Of a stretch of 64,000 nucleotides of DNA, positions 42,931 to 53,378 are shown piece after piece. The notes below the pieces were generated by a model that searched no databases, had not been told where the DNA came from, and was given only the letters and a program-made list of their open reading frames with translations. Location of the stretch: assembly GCF_030698145.1 (NCBI RefSeq), contig NZ_JAUYNW010000025.1:1-64000 (forward strand), written 5' to 3'. Each line of letters starts with the position of its first letter. Positions within the stretch are counted from its first letter, which is position 1. The translations under genes and the position numbers were made by a program. The DNA comes from Phenylobacterium sp. (GTDB lineage Bacteria > Pseudomonadota > Alphaproteobacteria > Caulobacterales > Caulobacteraceae).

Positions 42931-44250
42931 CTAACTCGGCCAGGTCTCCGGGCTCATCGCCAGCACCTCGCCGGCGAAATGCAGCCCGCCACAGATCAGG
43001 ACATGCGGCGGGGGGCCGGAGCCTTCGAGCGCCCGCCGCAGTCCGTCTTCCACATCGATGACGATCTCGGCTTCGAGTCCCGCAGCCCGCGCCGCGTCGG
43101 CGAGTTCGCCGGCGTCGGCGGCGTTGGCGGAGTCGAAGGTCGTGGCGAAGACCTTGGGCTTCAGGTCCGCGAAGGGCTGGAAGAAGCCGAGCGCGTCCTT
43201 GCGGGCGAACATGGCGGCCACCAGCACCAGGGGCCGCGGATCACGGGCGACCAGGCGCCCGGCCGCCTCCGCCAGGGCCCGGCCCGCATGGGGGTTGTGG
43301 CCTCCGTCGAGCCAGAGATCGGCGCCGCGCGCCTGCGCCAGCCGGGCCATGGGCCCATCGGTCAGCCGCTGGAAGCGGGCGGGCCACACGGCCGAGGAGA
43401 CCCCCTTGGCCAGGGCCGCCTCGTCGATGCGCGGATCGCCGAGCGCCAGGGCGGCGGCCACAGCCAGGCCGGCGTTGGCGAACTGGTAGCCGCCGAACAG
43501 GCTGGGGGCCGGCAGGTCGTAGAGCTGGTCTTCCATCTGCACCAGCAGCCGACCGCGCTCCTCCCAGGCGTCGAAGTCGCGGCCCATCAACGTGACCGGC
43601 GCGGAGAGCGACTCGGCCTCCGCCAGGATGACCGCCTCGCCCTCCTCGAGCTGGCGGGCGACCACCGCCGGGCGGCCGGCCTTGATGATCCCGGCCTTCT
43701 CCCAGGCGATCTTGGCCAGTTCCGGCCCCAGCATCTCCAGGTGATCGTAGTCCACCGGGGTGATCACGCTCACCGCTGGCTGATCGAAGATGTTGGTGGC
43801 GTCGAACCGGCCGCCCAGGCCCACCTCGACGATACAGAGGTCGGCCGGGGTCTCGGCGAAGGCCTGCAGGGCCAGCACCGTGGTGATCTCGAAGAAGCTG
43901 ATCGGCTGGCCGGCGTTGGCGGCCTCGACCCGGTCGATCAGGTCTGAAAGCTGGGCGTCGGTGATCAGGGTCCCGGCCAGGCGGATACGCTCGGCGAAAC
44001 GCACCAGGTGGGGCGACGTGATGGCATGGACCCGCAGGCCCGCCGCTTCGGCGATGGCCCGTAGATAGGCCACGGTCGAACCCTTGCCGTTGGTGCCGGC
44101 CACATGGATCACCGGCGGCAAGCATTTCTCGGGGTTTCCCAGCGCGGCCAGCAGCCGCTCGACGCGGCCGGTCGTCAGGTCGATCAGCGAAGGGTGGTGA
44201 GCGCGCAGCCGCAGGATCACCTCGTCCGAGGCGCGGATGGGGTCATACAT
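42931..44250 (-). CDS. folC: Folylpolyglutamate / dihydrofolate synthase
   Basis: A 439-residue Mur-ligase-type enzyme that adds glutamate to dihydropteroate and folates. The ATP loop is HVAGTNGKGSTVAYLRA, followed by TSPHLVRFAERIRL and the metal site VEVGLGGRFDATN. DGGHNPHAGRAL marks the C-terminal domain. Last gene of the leftward run trpF-trpB-trpA-accD-folC; the accD-folC order is widespread in proteobacteria. Confidence 0.95.
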   Translation of the reverse strand: MYDPIRASDEVILRLRAHHPSLIDLTTGRVERLLAALGNPEKCLPPVIHVAGTNGKGSTVAYLRAIAEAAGLRVHAITSPHLVRFAERIRLAGTLITDAQLSDLIDRVEAANAGQPISFFEITTVLALQAFAETPADLCIVEVGLGGRFDATNIFDQPAVSVITPVDYDHLEMLGPELAKIAWEKAGIIKAGRPAVVARQLEEGEAVILAEAESLSAPVTLMGRDFDAWEERGRLLVQMEDQLYDLPAPSLFGGYQFANAGLAVAAALALGDPRIDEAALAKGVSSAVWPARFQRLTDGPMARLAQARGADLWLDGGHNPHAGRALAEAAGRLVARDPRPLVLVAAMFARKDALGFFQPFADLKPKVFATTFDSANAADAGELADAARAAGLEAEIVIDVEDGLRRALEGSGPPPHVLICGGLHFAGEVLAMSPETWPS

Positions 44251-44265
44251 GGCGGGAGACCCGGT

Positions 44266-45198
44266 CTAGGCGGCTTTGGAAGCGTTGCGTCCCATCATGA
44301 GGGTCTTGAGCAGGGAGCCCAGGACCTGGGGCAGCTCGGAGCGGACGACCACACGGTCGATCATGCCGCGTTCCACCAGGAACTCCGCGCGCTGGAAGCC
44401 GACCGGCAGGACCTCGCGGATGGTCTGTTCGATCACCCGGCGTCCGGCGAAGGCGACCATGGCGTTCGGTTCGGCCAGATGGATGTCGCCCAGCATGGCG
44501 TAGGAGGCGGTGACCCCGCCCGTGGTCGGGTCGGTGAGCACGACGATATAGGGCAGGCCCGCGGCCTTGACCTCGTTCAGCGCCAGGGTGGTGCGGGCCA
44601 TCTGCATCAGGGCCAGAGTGCCCTCCTGCATCCGCGCGCCGCCCGCGGCGGTGAAGATTACGTAGGGGACCTCGCGCCGCACCGCTTCCTGGGCGGCCTT
44701 GATGAAGGCCTCGCCGACGCCGATGCCCAGCGAACCGCCCATGAAGGCGAAGTCCTGGACCGAGACGATGGCGCCCTGGCCCTTGATGGTCCCATAGGCG
44801 CTGGTCAGGGCGTCCTGGGACCCGCTGGTCTTCCGGGCCGCACGGAGGCGTTCCATGTAGGGGCGCACGTCGGGGAACTTGAGCGGGTCGTCGACCACGC
44901 CGGTCGGCGCGGCCAGCTTCTCATAGACCCCGTCGTCGAAGGTGTAGCGCAGGCGCTGGTCGGCGCCGATCCGCATGTGGCTGCCGGACGGGGTCACCCA
45001 CAGGGCGGCCTCGAGGTCGGAGCGGTAGATCATCTCGCCCGTGTCGGGGCACTTCACCCACAGGTTCTCGGGCGTCTCGCGCTTGGCGACCAGATTGCGC
45101 ACGCCGGGCGCGATCTTGGCGAGCCATCCGCCTCGCTCGCGGGGCCCCTGAGGACCGCCCTTGCCGGGCTTGTCGTTTCGCTGTTCAGCCATCGCCAT
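44266..45198 (-). CDS. accD: Acetyl-CoA carboxylase carboxyltransferase beta subunit
   Basis: A 310-residue subunit that with AccA transfers the carboxyl group from biotin to acetyl-CoA, the first step of fatty acid synthesis. The CoA-binding core has FMGGSLGIGVGEAFIKAA, FTAAGGARMQEGTLALMQM and TDPTTGGVTASYAMLGD. The N-terminal zinc-ribbon region (about residues 46-76) keeps only one of the four usual Cys (KCPDTGEM... VTPSGSHMRI); this loss is known in many alphaproteobacterial AccD proteins. The start may be the first or third codon (ATG GCG ATG). Between trpA and folC. Confidence 0.95.
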   Translation of the reverse strand: MAMAEQRNDKPGKGGPQGPRERGGWLAKIAPGVRNLVAKRETPENLWVKCPDTGEMIYRSDLEAALWVTPSGSHMRIGADQRLRYTFDDGVYEKLAAPTGVVDDPLKFPDVRPYMERLRAARKTSGSQDALTSAYGTIKGQGAIVSVQDFAFMGGSLGIGVGEAFIKAAQEAVRREVPYVIFTAAGGARMQEGTLALMQMARTTLALNEVKAAGLPYIVVLTDPTTGGVTASYAMLGDIHLAEPNAMVAFAGRRVIEQTIREVLPVGFQRAEFLVERGMIDRVVVRSELPQVLGSLLKTLMMGRNASKAA

Positions 45199-45204
45199 GA
45201 GGTT

Positions 45205-46034
45205 CTACACCGTGAGGCTTTCGACTCGCGCGGAGCGCACAGCCTTAGCCAAGGATTCGACTTTGGAAAGAACCCGCCCGGTCACAGATTCGTTCATTGC
45301 CAAGGCGAAAGCGACCTCGTCAACGAGGGCGGAGCCCACCACGACGGCGTCGGCCACCTTGGCGATCGCCCCGGCGCGTTCCGGCGTCTTGATCCCGAAA
45401 CCCACGGCGACCGGCAGGCCGGAGGCGGCGCGGACCCGGGCCACATGGGGCGCGACGGTGTCGGCGTCGGCTTCCTTCACCCCTGTCACCCCGGCCACGG
45501 ACACGTAATAGACGAAGCCCGAGGTGCGGCGCACGACGATCGGCAGGCGCGCGTCGTCGGTGGTCGGCGTGGCCAGCCGGATCAGCGACAGGTGCTCGGC
45601 GTCCAGCGCGTCGGCCAGGGGATCGGCTTCCTCAGGCGGAATGTCGACGACGATCAGGCCGTCGACTCCGGCGCTCGCCATGTCGCGGGCGAAGGCCTGG
45701 AAGCCCCAGCCGATCAGCGGATTGGCGTAGCCCATCAGGATCACCGGCGTGGTGTCGTCGGTCTTGCGGAACTCGGAGACGGCGGCCAGCACGCCCCTGA
45801 GCGTCATGCCATTGGCCAGCGCCCGCTGGGCGGCGCGCTGGATCGGCGGGCCCTCGGCCATGGGATCGGAGAACGGGAAGCCCACCTCGATCAGGTCGGC
45901 GCCGGCGGCCGGCAGGCCTTTGAGGATCTCGGCCGCGGTGGCGGCGTCGGGATCGCCGGCCATCAAATAGGGGACGAAGGCCGCCCGGTTCTCCGCCTTG
46001 AGCTGAGCGAAGCGGGCCTCGATGCGGGCTTTGG

Positions 46035-46038
<4 letters not shown>
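45205..46038 (-). CDS. trpA: Tryptophan synthase alpha subunit
   Basis: A 277-residue TIM barrel that cleaves indole-3-glycerol phosphate to indole. The catalytic Glu is in [19 protein letters not shown] (LIEVG), and the Asp is in [25 protein letters not shown] and [10 protein letters not shown] are further conserved blocks. The start overlaps the trpB stop (ATGA), consistent with coupled synthesis of the alpha2-beta2 complex. Confidence 0.97.
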
Positions 46039-47255
<1,217 letters not shown>

Positions 47256-47262
47256 ATGAACC

Positions 47263-47907
47263 TCAGGCGCGACGGACGGCGTCAAGGAACGCCGTGATCA
47301 AGGCCGGGTCCTTTAGTCCGGGACCGCGCTCCACGCCAGAGGAAACGTCCACCATTGGCGCGCCCGACAGTCGCACGGCCTCGCTTACGTTCCAGGGGTC
47401 CAGGCCCCCGGCCAGGAACCAGGGCCGCTCGAAACGCCGTCCGGACAACAGGGTCCAGTCGAACCGCGCGCCCGCGCCGCCGGGCAGCGGATGGTCGCTG
47501 GGCGGCTTGGCGTCGAACATCAGGTGGTCGACCACGGTCTCGTAGGCGCGGGCCGCGTCGATGTCGTGGGGGCCCGCGACCGAGAGCACCTTGATCACCC
47601 CGGCGCCGGTGCGCAGGGCCACCTGGCGGGCGCGGGCGGGCGTCTCCTTGCCGTGGAGCTGGATGAAGTCGGGCCGCAGCGTCTCGACCAGCCGCTCCAG
47701 GAAGGCGTCGTCGGGATCGACCGTCACCGCCACGATCTTGGCGTTCCTGGCCCGCGCCGGCGGGGTCAGGCGCGCGGCCGTCTCGGGGTCGATGTTCCGC
47801 GGGCTCTTGTCGAAGAACAGGAAGCCCAGATGCGTCGCGCCGCCGGCCAGGGCGGCTTGCACGGTCTCGGGCGTCGACAGGCCACAGATCTTCGCGGTCA
47901 CGCTCAT
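47263..47907 (-). CDS. trpF: Phosphoribosylanthranilate isomerase
   Basis: A 214-residue TIM-barrel isomerase of tryptophan synthesis. [15 protein letters not shown] has the catalytic Cys and the N-terminal motif; the catalytic Asp is in [21 protein letters not shown] is the next strand; [15 protein letters not shown] and [16 protein letters not shown] bind phosphate. First gene in the trpFBA-accD-folC run, downstream of mscL with a 48-bp gap. Confidence 0.96.
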   Translation of the reverse strand: MSVTAKICGLSTPETVQAALAGGATHLGFLFFDKSPRNIDPETAARLTPPARARNAKIVAVTVDPDDAFLERLVETLRPDFIQLHGKETPARARQVALRTGAGVIKVLSVAGPHDIDAARAYETVVDHLMFDAKPPSDHPLPGGAGARFDWTLLSGRRFERPWFLAGGLDPWNVSEAVRLSGAPMVDVSSGVERGPGLKDPALITAFLDAVRRA

Positions 47908-47955
47908 GGACGGCGGATTAGGGGTATCGAGGCCTTGTCCGCAAGGGGCTTGGTA

Positions 47956-48369
47956 TTAGGGGCGCGACTTCAGCAGGTCGCGGATCTCGGTCAGCAGGGC
48001 CTCGCTGGGGGTCGGGGCGGCGGCCGCCTCCGGCGCGGCGGCCTGTTCGCGGCGCATGGCGTTGACGGCCTTGACCAACAGGAACACGACCCAGGCGACG
48101 ATCACGAACTGGATGACGGTGTTGAGGAAGGCGCCGTACTGGATCCCCACCAGCTCGCTGGCTTCTGTGGCCGCGTCGTCGACCCGCAGCACCCATTGCA
48201 GCTTGGAGAAGTCGAGCCCGCCGAGCGCCAGACCGATGGGCGGCATGATCACCTGGTCGACCAGGCTTCCGACGATCTTGCCGAACGAGGCGCCGATGAT
48301 CACGCCGACCGCCAGATCGACGACGTTGCCGCGTGCGATGAACTCGCGAAATTCCGAGAACGTGCTCAT
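47956..48369 (-). CDS. mscL: Large-conductance mechanosensitive channel
   Basis: A 137-residue channel. N-terminal MSTFSEFREFIARGNVVDLAVGVIIGASFGKIV carries the amphipathic helix and first transmembrane pore helix; FLNTVIQFVIVAWVVFLLVKAVN is the second; the C-terminal helix ends TEIRDLLKSRP. It opens under hypo-osmotic shock. Transcribed leftward between ihfB and trpF. Confidence 0.97.
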   Translation of the reverse strand: MSTFSEFREFIARGNVVDLAVGVIIGASFGKIVGSLVDQVIMPPIGLALGGLDFSKLQWVLRVDDAATEASELVGIQYGAFLNTVIQFVIVAWVVFLLVKAVNAMRREQAAAPEAAAAPTPSEALLTEIRDLLKSRP

Positions 48370-48437
48370 TGTCCGACCCTCTTGATCCAGGGGCGGGAGG
48401 ATCGACTTATCGGTCGCCGCAGGTCAACCGCAGCGGT

Positions 48438-48722
48438 CTATTCGTCGGCGTTCAGCCGCTCTCGCAGCTCCTTGCCGCTCTTGAAGAACGGCACGTGCTT
48501 GGCGCGAACCTCGACGGCCTCGCCCGTGCGCGGATTGCGGCCGGCGCGGGCGTCGCGCGAACGCACGGACAGAGCGCCGAAGCCGCGCAGTTCGACCCGT
48601 CCGTCCGTCTCCAGCGCCTGGATCATGCGTTCGAGGATCACGCCGACAACCCGCTCGATATCGCGCTGGGTCAGGTGCGGATTCTCTTCGGCGAGCCTGG
48701 CGATCAGTTCCGACTTGATCAT
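48438..48722 (-). CDS. ihfB: Integration host factor beta subunit
   Basis: A 94-residue DNA-bending protein from the ATG at 48722 ([19 protein letters not shown]). [22 protein letters not shown] is the HU/IHF arm signature, with the Pro that intercalates in RNPRTG. The longer frame to 48872 is not used. It follows rpsA as in most proteobacteria, and this conserved rpsA-ihfB order also means the alphaproteobacterial side of the junction continues normally. Confidence 0.96.
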   Translation of the reverse strand: MIKSELIARLAEENPHLTQRDIERVVGVILERMIQALETDGRVELRGFGALSVRSRDARAGRNPRTGEAVEVRAKHVPFFKSGKELRERLNADE

Positions 48723-48983
48723 GCCTATTTCCGAATCCCCGAGCCGCGTGGGAGCGACGGCCCTTCGAAAGTTCAACAAGAGCATCGCCTTAGCGGTCGA
48801 ACTCGAAAACCACGGTAATGCTCGGGAGCGAGCGGGACCATGGTCGAGTCCCGCTGGATGTTCAAGGCGCAATCAAGGTTTACGCAACGATCTCCATGCC
48901 TTCGCCGCCGGTTTTTCGCGAACCGGGCGCCGAAGGCGCGGGGTTGAGCGCGCGCCTACCCAGAATTGCGGCGTTGCGGCGCA

Positions 48984-49024
48984 CCCCAAAAAGAAAGCGG
49001 CGGATCGGTTTCCCGATCCGCCGC
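48984..49024 (-). terminator. Intrinsic terminator of rpsA
   Basis: A 12-bp stem, 48997-49008 with 49013-49024 (arm GCGGCGGATCGG), is followed on the minus strand by UUUCUUUUU. It lies 30 bp after the rpsA stop at 49055. Confidence 0.88.
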
Positions 49025-49054
49025 CCAGCTTCGATCCCAGGTGGGACGAGAGCT

Positions 49055-50767
49055 CTACTCTTTCCCGCCGGTGGCCTTCTCGCGAAGGGCCGCGCCGAGG
49101 ATGTCGCCCAGCGAGGCGCCGGAGTCCGAGGACCCGAACTTCTCGATGGCTTCCTTTTCCTCGACCATCTCCAGCGCCTTGATCGACAGCGAGACGCGGC
49201 GCGCGGCCTTGTCGATGCTGGAGATCTGAGCGTCGACGCGGTCGCCCACGGCGAAGCGCTCGGGGCGCTGGTCGGCCCGGTCGCGGCTGAGGTCGGACTT
49301 GCGGATGAAGGCCGTCATCGGGGCTTCGTCGTCGCCGAACTTCACCTCGATGCCGCCCGTCGTGATCTCGGTGACGGTGACGGTGACGGTCTGCTTGGTG
49401 CGGTAGTTGTCGCCCTGCATTGGGTCGCCGGCCAGTTGCTTGATGCCCAGCGAGATGCGTTCCTTCTCGACGTCGACGTCGAGGACGCGCGCCTTGACGA
49501 TGTCGCCCTTGTTGTACTTGGCGATCGCTTCTTCACCCGACACGGTCCAGTCGAGATCGCTCAGGTGCACCATGCCGTCGATGTCGTTGTCGAGGCCGAT
49601 GAACAGACCGAACTCGGTCGCGTTCTTGACTTCGCCTTCGACCGTCGAGCCGACCGGATGGGTGGCCACGAAGGCGTCCCAGGGGTTGGCCATGGCCTGC
49701 TTGAGGCCCAGCGACACGCGGCGCTTGGACGGATCGACGTCCAGCACGACCACGTCGACTTCCTGGCTGGTCGAGACGATCTTGCCGGGGTGGACGTTCT
49801 TCTTGGTCCAGGACATTTCGGAGACGTGGACCAGGCCCTCGACACCGGCTTCCAGCTCCACGAAGGCGCCGTAGTCGGTGATGTTGGTGATCCGGCCGGT
49901 GAACTTCGCGCCCACCGGATACTTGGCTTCCACGCCGTCCCACGGGTCGGACTGGAGTTGCTTCATGCCGAGGCTGATGCGCTGGGTGTCCGGGTTGATC
50001 TTGACGATCTGGACCTTCACCGTGTCGCCGACCGCGAGCACCTGGCTCGGGTGGTTGACGCGCTTCCAGCTCATGTCGGTGACATGCAGCAGGCCGTCGA
50101 TGCCGCCCAGGTCCACGAACGCGCCGTAGTCGGTGATGTTCTTGACCACGCCGGTCACGACGGTGCCTTCTTTCAGGGTTTCCATCAGCTTCTGGCGCTC
50201 TTCGCCCATCGACGCTTCGATCACCGCGCGGCGGGACAGGACGACGTTGTTGCGCTTGCGGTCGAGCTTGATGACCTTGAATTCCAGGGTCTTGCCTTCG
50301 AACGGGGTGGTGTCCTTGACAGGACGGGTGTCTACCAGGGAACCTGGCAGGAACGCGCGGATGCCGTTGGTCAGAACGGTCAGGCCGCCCTTGACCTTGC
50401 CATTGACGGTACCGATGACGATCTCGCCCGATTCCATTGCTTTTTCCAGAGCCAGCCACGACGCCAGGCGCTTAGCCTTGTCGCGCGACAGGATGGTGTC
50501 GCCGAAACCGTTTTCGAGCGACTCGATGGCCACGGAAACGAAGTCGCCTACCTGGACTTCCAGTTCGCCTTGGTCATTCTTGAATTCTTCGATGGGGATG
50601 AAAGCTTCGGATTTGAGGCCGGCGTTGACGATCACGAAATTGTGGTCGAGGCGCACGACTTCAGCGGAAATAACCTCGCCGGAGCGCATATCTTGACGCG
50701 ACAACGATTCCTCGAAGAGCGCTGCAAAACTTTCCATACCGGTTGCTTCTGTTGTTGCTGTAGACAT
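49055..50767 (-). CDS. rpsA: Ribosomal protein S1, chimeric between two phyla classes
   Basis: A 570-residue open frame with the usual repeated S1 RNA-binding domains. Residues 1-205 are betaproteobacterial (Oxalobacteraceae-like: MESFAALFEESLSRQDMRSG, EVISAEVVRLDHNFVIVNAG, KLMETLKEGTVVT). Residues 229-570 are alphaproteobacterial (Caulobacter-like: VTDMSWKRVNHPSQVLAVG, IVKINPDTQRISLGMKQLQ, KKNVHPGKIVSTSQEVDVV). The 23 residues between (206-228, GVVKNITDYG... GIDGLLH) are the same in both groups. The reading frame is intact, so S1 itself would look normal to an annotation pipeline. It is most likely not a real gene of any organism; each half is a genuine rpsA fragment. Confidence 0.9.
   Translation of the reverse strand: MSTATTEATGMESFAALFEESLSRQDMRSGEVISAEVVRLDHNFVIVNAGLKSEAFIPIEEFKNDQGELEVQVGDFVSVAIESLENGFGDTILSRDKAKRLASWLALEKAMESGEIVIGTVNGKVKGGLTVLTNGIRAFLPGSLVDTRPVKDTTPFEGKTLEFKVIKLDRKRNNVVLSRRAVIEASMGEERQKLMETLKEGTVVTGVVKNITDYGAFVDLGGIDGLLHVTDMSWKRVNHPSQVLAVGDTVKVQIVKINPDTQRISLGMKQLQSDPWDGVEAKYPVGAKFTGRITNITDYGAFVELEAGVEGLVHVSEMSWTKKNVHPGKIVSTSQEVDVVVLDVDPSKRRVSLGLKQAMANPWDAFVATHPVGSTVEGEVKNATEFGLFIGLDNDIDGMVHLSDLDWTVSGEEAIAKYNKGDIVKARVLDVDVEKERISLGIKQLAGDPMQGDNYRTKQTVTVTVTEITTGGIEVKFGDDEAPMTAFIRKSDLSRDRADQRPERFAVGDRVDAQISSIDKAARRVSLSIKALEMVEEKEAIEKFGSSDSGASLGDILGAALREKATGGKE
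50084..50152. other. Chimeric junction between two genomes, inside rpsA
   Basis: The 69 bp encode the S1 residues shared by both groups. Left of it gene content, repeats and codon use are Caulobacteraceae-like; right of it they are Oxalobacteraceae-like. The exact breakpoint cannot be set closer than this shared block. Both genomes have the order aroA, cmk, rpsA, ihfB, so an assembler could cross here at a conserved stretch. Confidence 0.85.
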
Positions 50768-50833
50768 AGGATTTACACGAGTTAGCCAGCAGAGATCGCA
50801 CCATGCGACTTAAACTGGGTTAGGTTAAACAAG

Positions 50834-50862
50834 GCCTGCGCCGGCAACAGGCCGGAGCAGGC
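50834..50862 (-). terminator. Hairpin between cmk and rpsA
   Basis: GCCTGC-G-CCGGC (834-845 of this kilobase, 50834-50845) pairs with GCCGG-A-GCAGGC (50851-50862) with one internal mismatch. On the minus strand it is followed by UUGUUU. It may be a weak terminator or an attenuating leader hairpin of rpsA. Confidence 0.4.
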
Positions 50863-50893
50863 ACCCTTTGAAACTGCGATGATGCAAGCAGCC

Positions 50894-51562
50894 TCAGTTC
50901 TTCAGGTGCGCATACCATTTCAGCACTTCCTCGATGGCCTCATCGGCCGTCATGTTGGAAGTATCGAGGATACGGGCATCTTCTGCCGGAACCAGCGGGG
51001 CGATCGCGCGTTGGGTATCGCGGTCGTCGCGCGCCTGCAAATCGGACAGTAGGTCTTCCATATTAGCAGAAAACCCCTTGTCAATCAATTGCTTATATCT
51101 GCGCTGCGCGCGTGCCTGCACGCTCGCGGTCAGGTACACCTTGAGCGGTGCATGGGGGAAAATGACGGTCCCCATGTCGCGCCCGTCGGCCACCAGGCCG
51201 GGCGCCTTGCGAAAGCCCAGTTGCAAGGCGTACAGGGCTTGCCGCACGGAAGGCAATGCGGCGATTTTCGATGCCAAAGTACCAACTTCCTCGGCGCGGA
51301 TGGCCTGCGTCACGTTTTCGTTGGCAAGCAGGATTTCGCCGCCCGAGAAGCTGGCCGGCAGGTGCTCGGCCAGCTTGGCCAGGGCGTGCTCGTCGTGCAG
51401 GTCGGTGTTGCGGCGCTGCGCCATGAGCGCCGTCAGGCGGTACAGGGCGCCCGAGTCGAGGTAGTGGAAACCGAGCCGGTCGGCAACCTTGTGGGCGACG
51501 GTGCCCTTGCCGGAAGCGGTCGGACCGTCGATGGTGATCACTGGAATATTGGTATGTTGCAT
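50894..51562 (-). CDS. cmk: Cytidylate kinase
   Basis: A 222-residue kinase that phosphorylates CMP and dCMP. The P-loop is [27 protein letters not shown] binds the nucleoside; [25 protein letters not shown] contains the Arg-rich lid region; [14 protein letters not shown] follows. It sits between aroA and rpsA, the typical proteobacterial order. The betaproteobacterial character (AT-richer third positions than the left side) is clear. Confidence 0.96.
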   Translation of the reverse strand: MQHTNIPVITIDGPTASGKGTVAHKVADRLGFHYLDSGALYRLTALMAQRRNTDLHDEHALAKLAEHLPASFSGGEILLANENVTQAIRAEEVGTLASKIAALPSVRQALYALQLGFRKAPGLVADGRDMGTVIFPHAPLKVYLTASVQARAQRRYKQLIDKGFSANMEDLLSDLQARDDRDTQRAIAPLVPAEDARILDTSNMTADEAIEEVLKWYAHLKN

Positions 51563-51632
51563 CGAGTTTTTATTTGTTCAGTGTTTGGTTACGTCGTTTC
51601 CGCCATTGGCGAAACCGACTTCCCGCGCCCCA

Positions 51633-51735
51633 CGTCGTTCCCGCGGAGGCGGGAACCCCATTTTTTGTGCATGCCATTGATGCCGGCTACATTGGTGTGC
51701 TACGAAATGGGGTTCCCGCCTGCGCGGGAACGACG
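51633..51735. repeat. Inverted pair of CGTCGTTCCCGCG repeats
   Basis: Arms of 31 bp at 51633-51663 and 51705-51735 match in 30 of 31 positions in opposite orientation, from CGTCGTTCCCGCG to AACCCCATTT. They enclose about 41 bp. The motif is a common dispersed palindrome of Massilia-type genomes. It lies in the gap between the Cdd1-like gene and cmk, which holds no gene. Confidence 0.82.
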
Positions 51736-51768
51736 AATTCAATGGCGACGGCATTTTCGGAGTTGGTC

Positions 51769-52044
51769 TTAATCCTTCCAGTTCCACCACTTGAGCTTGT
51801 CGGGCTCGGGGTCGACGGTTTTCGCGAAGTATACAGCGCATCTGGCAACGTACAGCCAGCAACGGTCAACATGGCAGCGCTGCAATTGTTCCTGGCGCTC
51901 GTACATCGCGTCCGGATCGGCACGCTTGAGGTCCTCGACCTTGCGGTAGCCCTGATCGTACAGGTCTTGCGCAATGCTGGGGCCAACGCCGGGAATGCGC
52001 TGCAGTTCCTTGAGTGCGGCTGCCTGCTCAGAATAACTCGTCAT
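51769..52044 (-). CDS. Cdd1-like helix-hairpin-helix protein
   Basis: A 91-residue protein from the ATG at 52044 ([14 protein letters not shown]). [24 protein letters not shown] is a helix-hairpin-helix pair of the TfoX-C/Cdd1 kind ('pathogenicity locus' family, PF11731), and the second half [15 protein letters not shown] has the family's Cys pair. The role is unknown; DNA binding is inferred from the fold. Its start overlaps the aroA 3' end by 17 bp, so translation may be coupled. Confidence 0.78.
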   Translation of the reverse strand: MTSYSEQAAALKELQRIPGVGPSIAQDLYDQGYRKVEDLKRADPDAMYERQEQLQRCHVDRCWLYVARCAVYFAKTVDPEPDKLKWWNWKD

Positions 52045-53359
52045 GTGCGATTCCGGCGAACGCATCGAAATACTCGGGGAAGGTCTTGGCGACGCATTTC
52101 GGGTCGTTGATGCGCATGCGGTTGCCGCGCCGCGCCTTGCCGTCCAGCGCGGCCAGCGAGAAGCACATCGCCATGCGGTGGTCGTCGTAGGTGTCGATGG
52201 TGGCCGGCAGGATCTCGGCCGGCGGCGTGATGCGGATGAAGTCAGGCCCCTCTTCCACCTGCGCGCCCAGCTTGCGCAGCTCGGTCGCCATCGCGCTCAG
52301 GCGGTCGGTTTCCTTGACGCGCCAGCTGGCGATGTTGCGCAGCGTGCTGGTGCCGTCGGCGTACAGCGCGGCCACCGCGATCGTCATCGCGGCGTCGGGG
52401 ATGTGGTTGAAGTCGGCGTCGATGGCCTTGAGCACGCCGTTCGAGCGCGCCTCGATCCAGTTGTCGCCGCGGGTGATGGTCGCGCCCATCTGCTCGAGCG
52501 CTTCGGCGAAGCGCACGTCGCCCTGGATGCTGTCGCGCCCCACCCCCTGCACCCGCACCGGGCCGCCGGCGATGGCGCCGGCGGCCAGGAAGTACGAGGC
52601 CGAGGAAGCGTCGCCTTCGACGTGGATGGTGCCCGGGCTCCGGTAGCGCTGGCCCGGCTGCACGGTGAAGGAGCGCCAGCCGTCCTGCTCCACCGTCACG
52701 CCGAAGCGGCGCATCAGGTTCAGGGTGATCTCGATGTAGGGCTTGGAAATGAGTTCGCCCACCACGTCGATGCCGACTGCGTGCTCCCTGGCCATGAGCG
52801 GCGCGGCCATCAGCAGCGCGGTCAGGAACTGGCTCGACACGTTGCCGCGCACGGCCATGCGCTGCGCGTGCAGGTGCCCGGGGCGGATGCGCAGCGGCGG
52901 ATAGCCTTCGACGCCGGTGTACTCGATGCTGGCGCCGACGGCATTGAGCGCGTCGACCAGGTCGCCGATCGGGCGCTCATGCATGCGCGAGACGCCGTGC
53001 AGGGTGTAGTCGCCGCCGATGACGGCCAGCGCCGCGGTCAGCGGGCGGATCGCGGTGCCCGCGTTACCCATGAACAGGTCGGCCTGACGCACCGGCAGCA
53101 CGCCGTCGATCCCGTGCACCACATGGGTGTGCGCATCGACCTGCTCCCATTTCACGCCGAGCGAGTGCAGCGCGCCCAGCATCACCAGCGTGTCGTCCGA
53201 GGCCAGCAGGTCAATGATGGTGGTGCTGCCGCCGGCCAGCGCGGCCAGCAGCAAGGTGCGGTTCGAGATGCTCTTGGAACCTGGCAGGCGCACCACGCCC
53301 TCTACGTGCATGACGGGCTTGAGATCGATGTGGTCGGGATAATGTTTTTGCTGCGTCAT
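52028..53359 (-). CDS. aroA: EPSP synthase (3-phosphoshikimate 1-carboxyvinyltransferase)
   Basis: A 443-residue shikimate-pathway enzyme from the ATG at 53359. [22 protein letters not shown] binds shikimate-3-phosphate; [17 protein letters not shown] holds the Gly that in class I enzymes is glyphosate-sensitive (NAGTAxRP); [22 protein letters not shown] and [12 protein letters not shown] are late conserved blocks. Follows tyrA in the leftward run serC-pheA-hisC-tyrA-aroA-cmk-rpsA, which unites serine, aromatic amino acids, and translation. Confidence 0.96.
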   Translation of the reverse strand: MTQQKHYPDHIDLKPVMHVEGVVRLPGSKSISNRTLLLAALAGGSTTIIDLLASDDTLVMLGALHSLGVKWEQVDAHTHVVHGIDGVLPVRQADLFMGNAGTAIRPLTAALAVIGGDYTLHGVSRMHERPIGDLVDALNAVGASIEYTGVEGYPPLRIRPGHLHAQRMAVRGNVSSQFLTALLMAAPLMAREHAVGIDVVGELISKPYIEITLNLMRRFGVTVEQDGWRSFTVQPGQRYRSPGTIHVEGDASSASYFLAAGAIAGGPVRVQGVGRDSIQGDVRFAEALEQMGATITRGDNWIEARSNGVLKAIDADFNHIPDAAMTIAVAALYADGTSTLRNIASWRVKETDRLSAMATELRKLGAQVEEGPDFIRITPPAEILPATIDTYDDHRMAMCFSLAALDGKARRGNRMRINDPKCVAKTFPEYFDAFAGIAHDELF

Positions 53360-53378
53360 GCTTTGGAGTCCTTCGATA

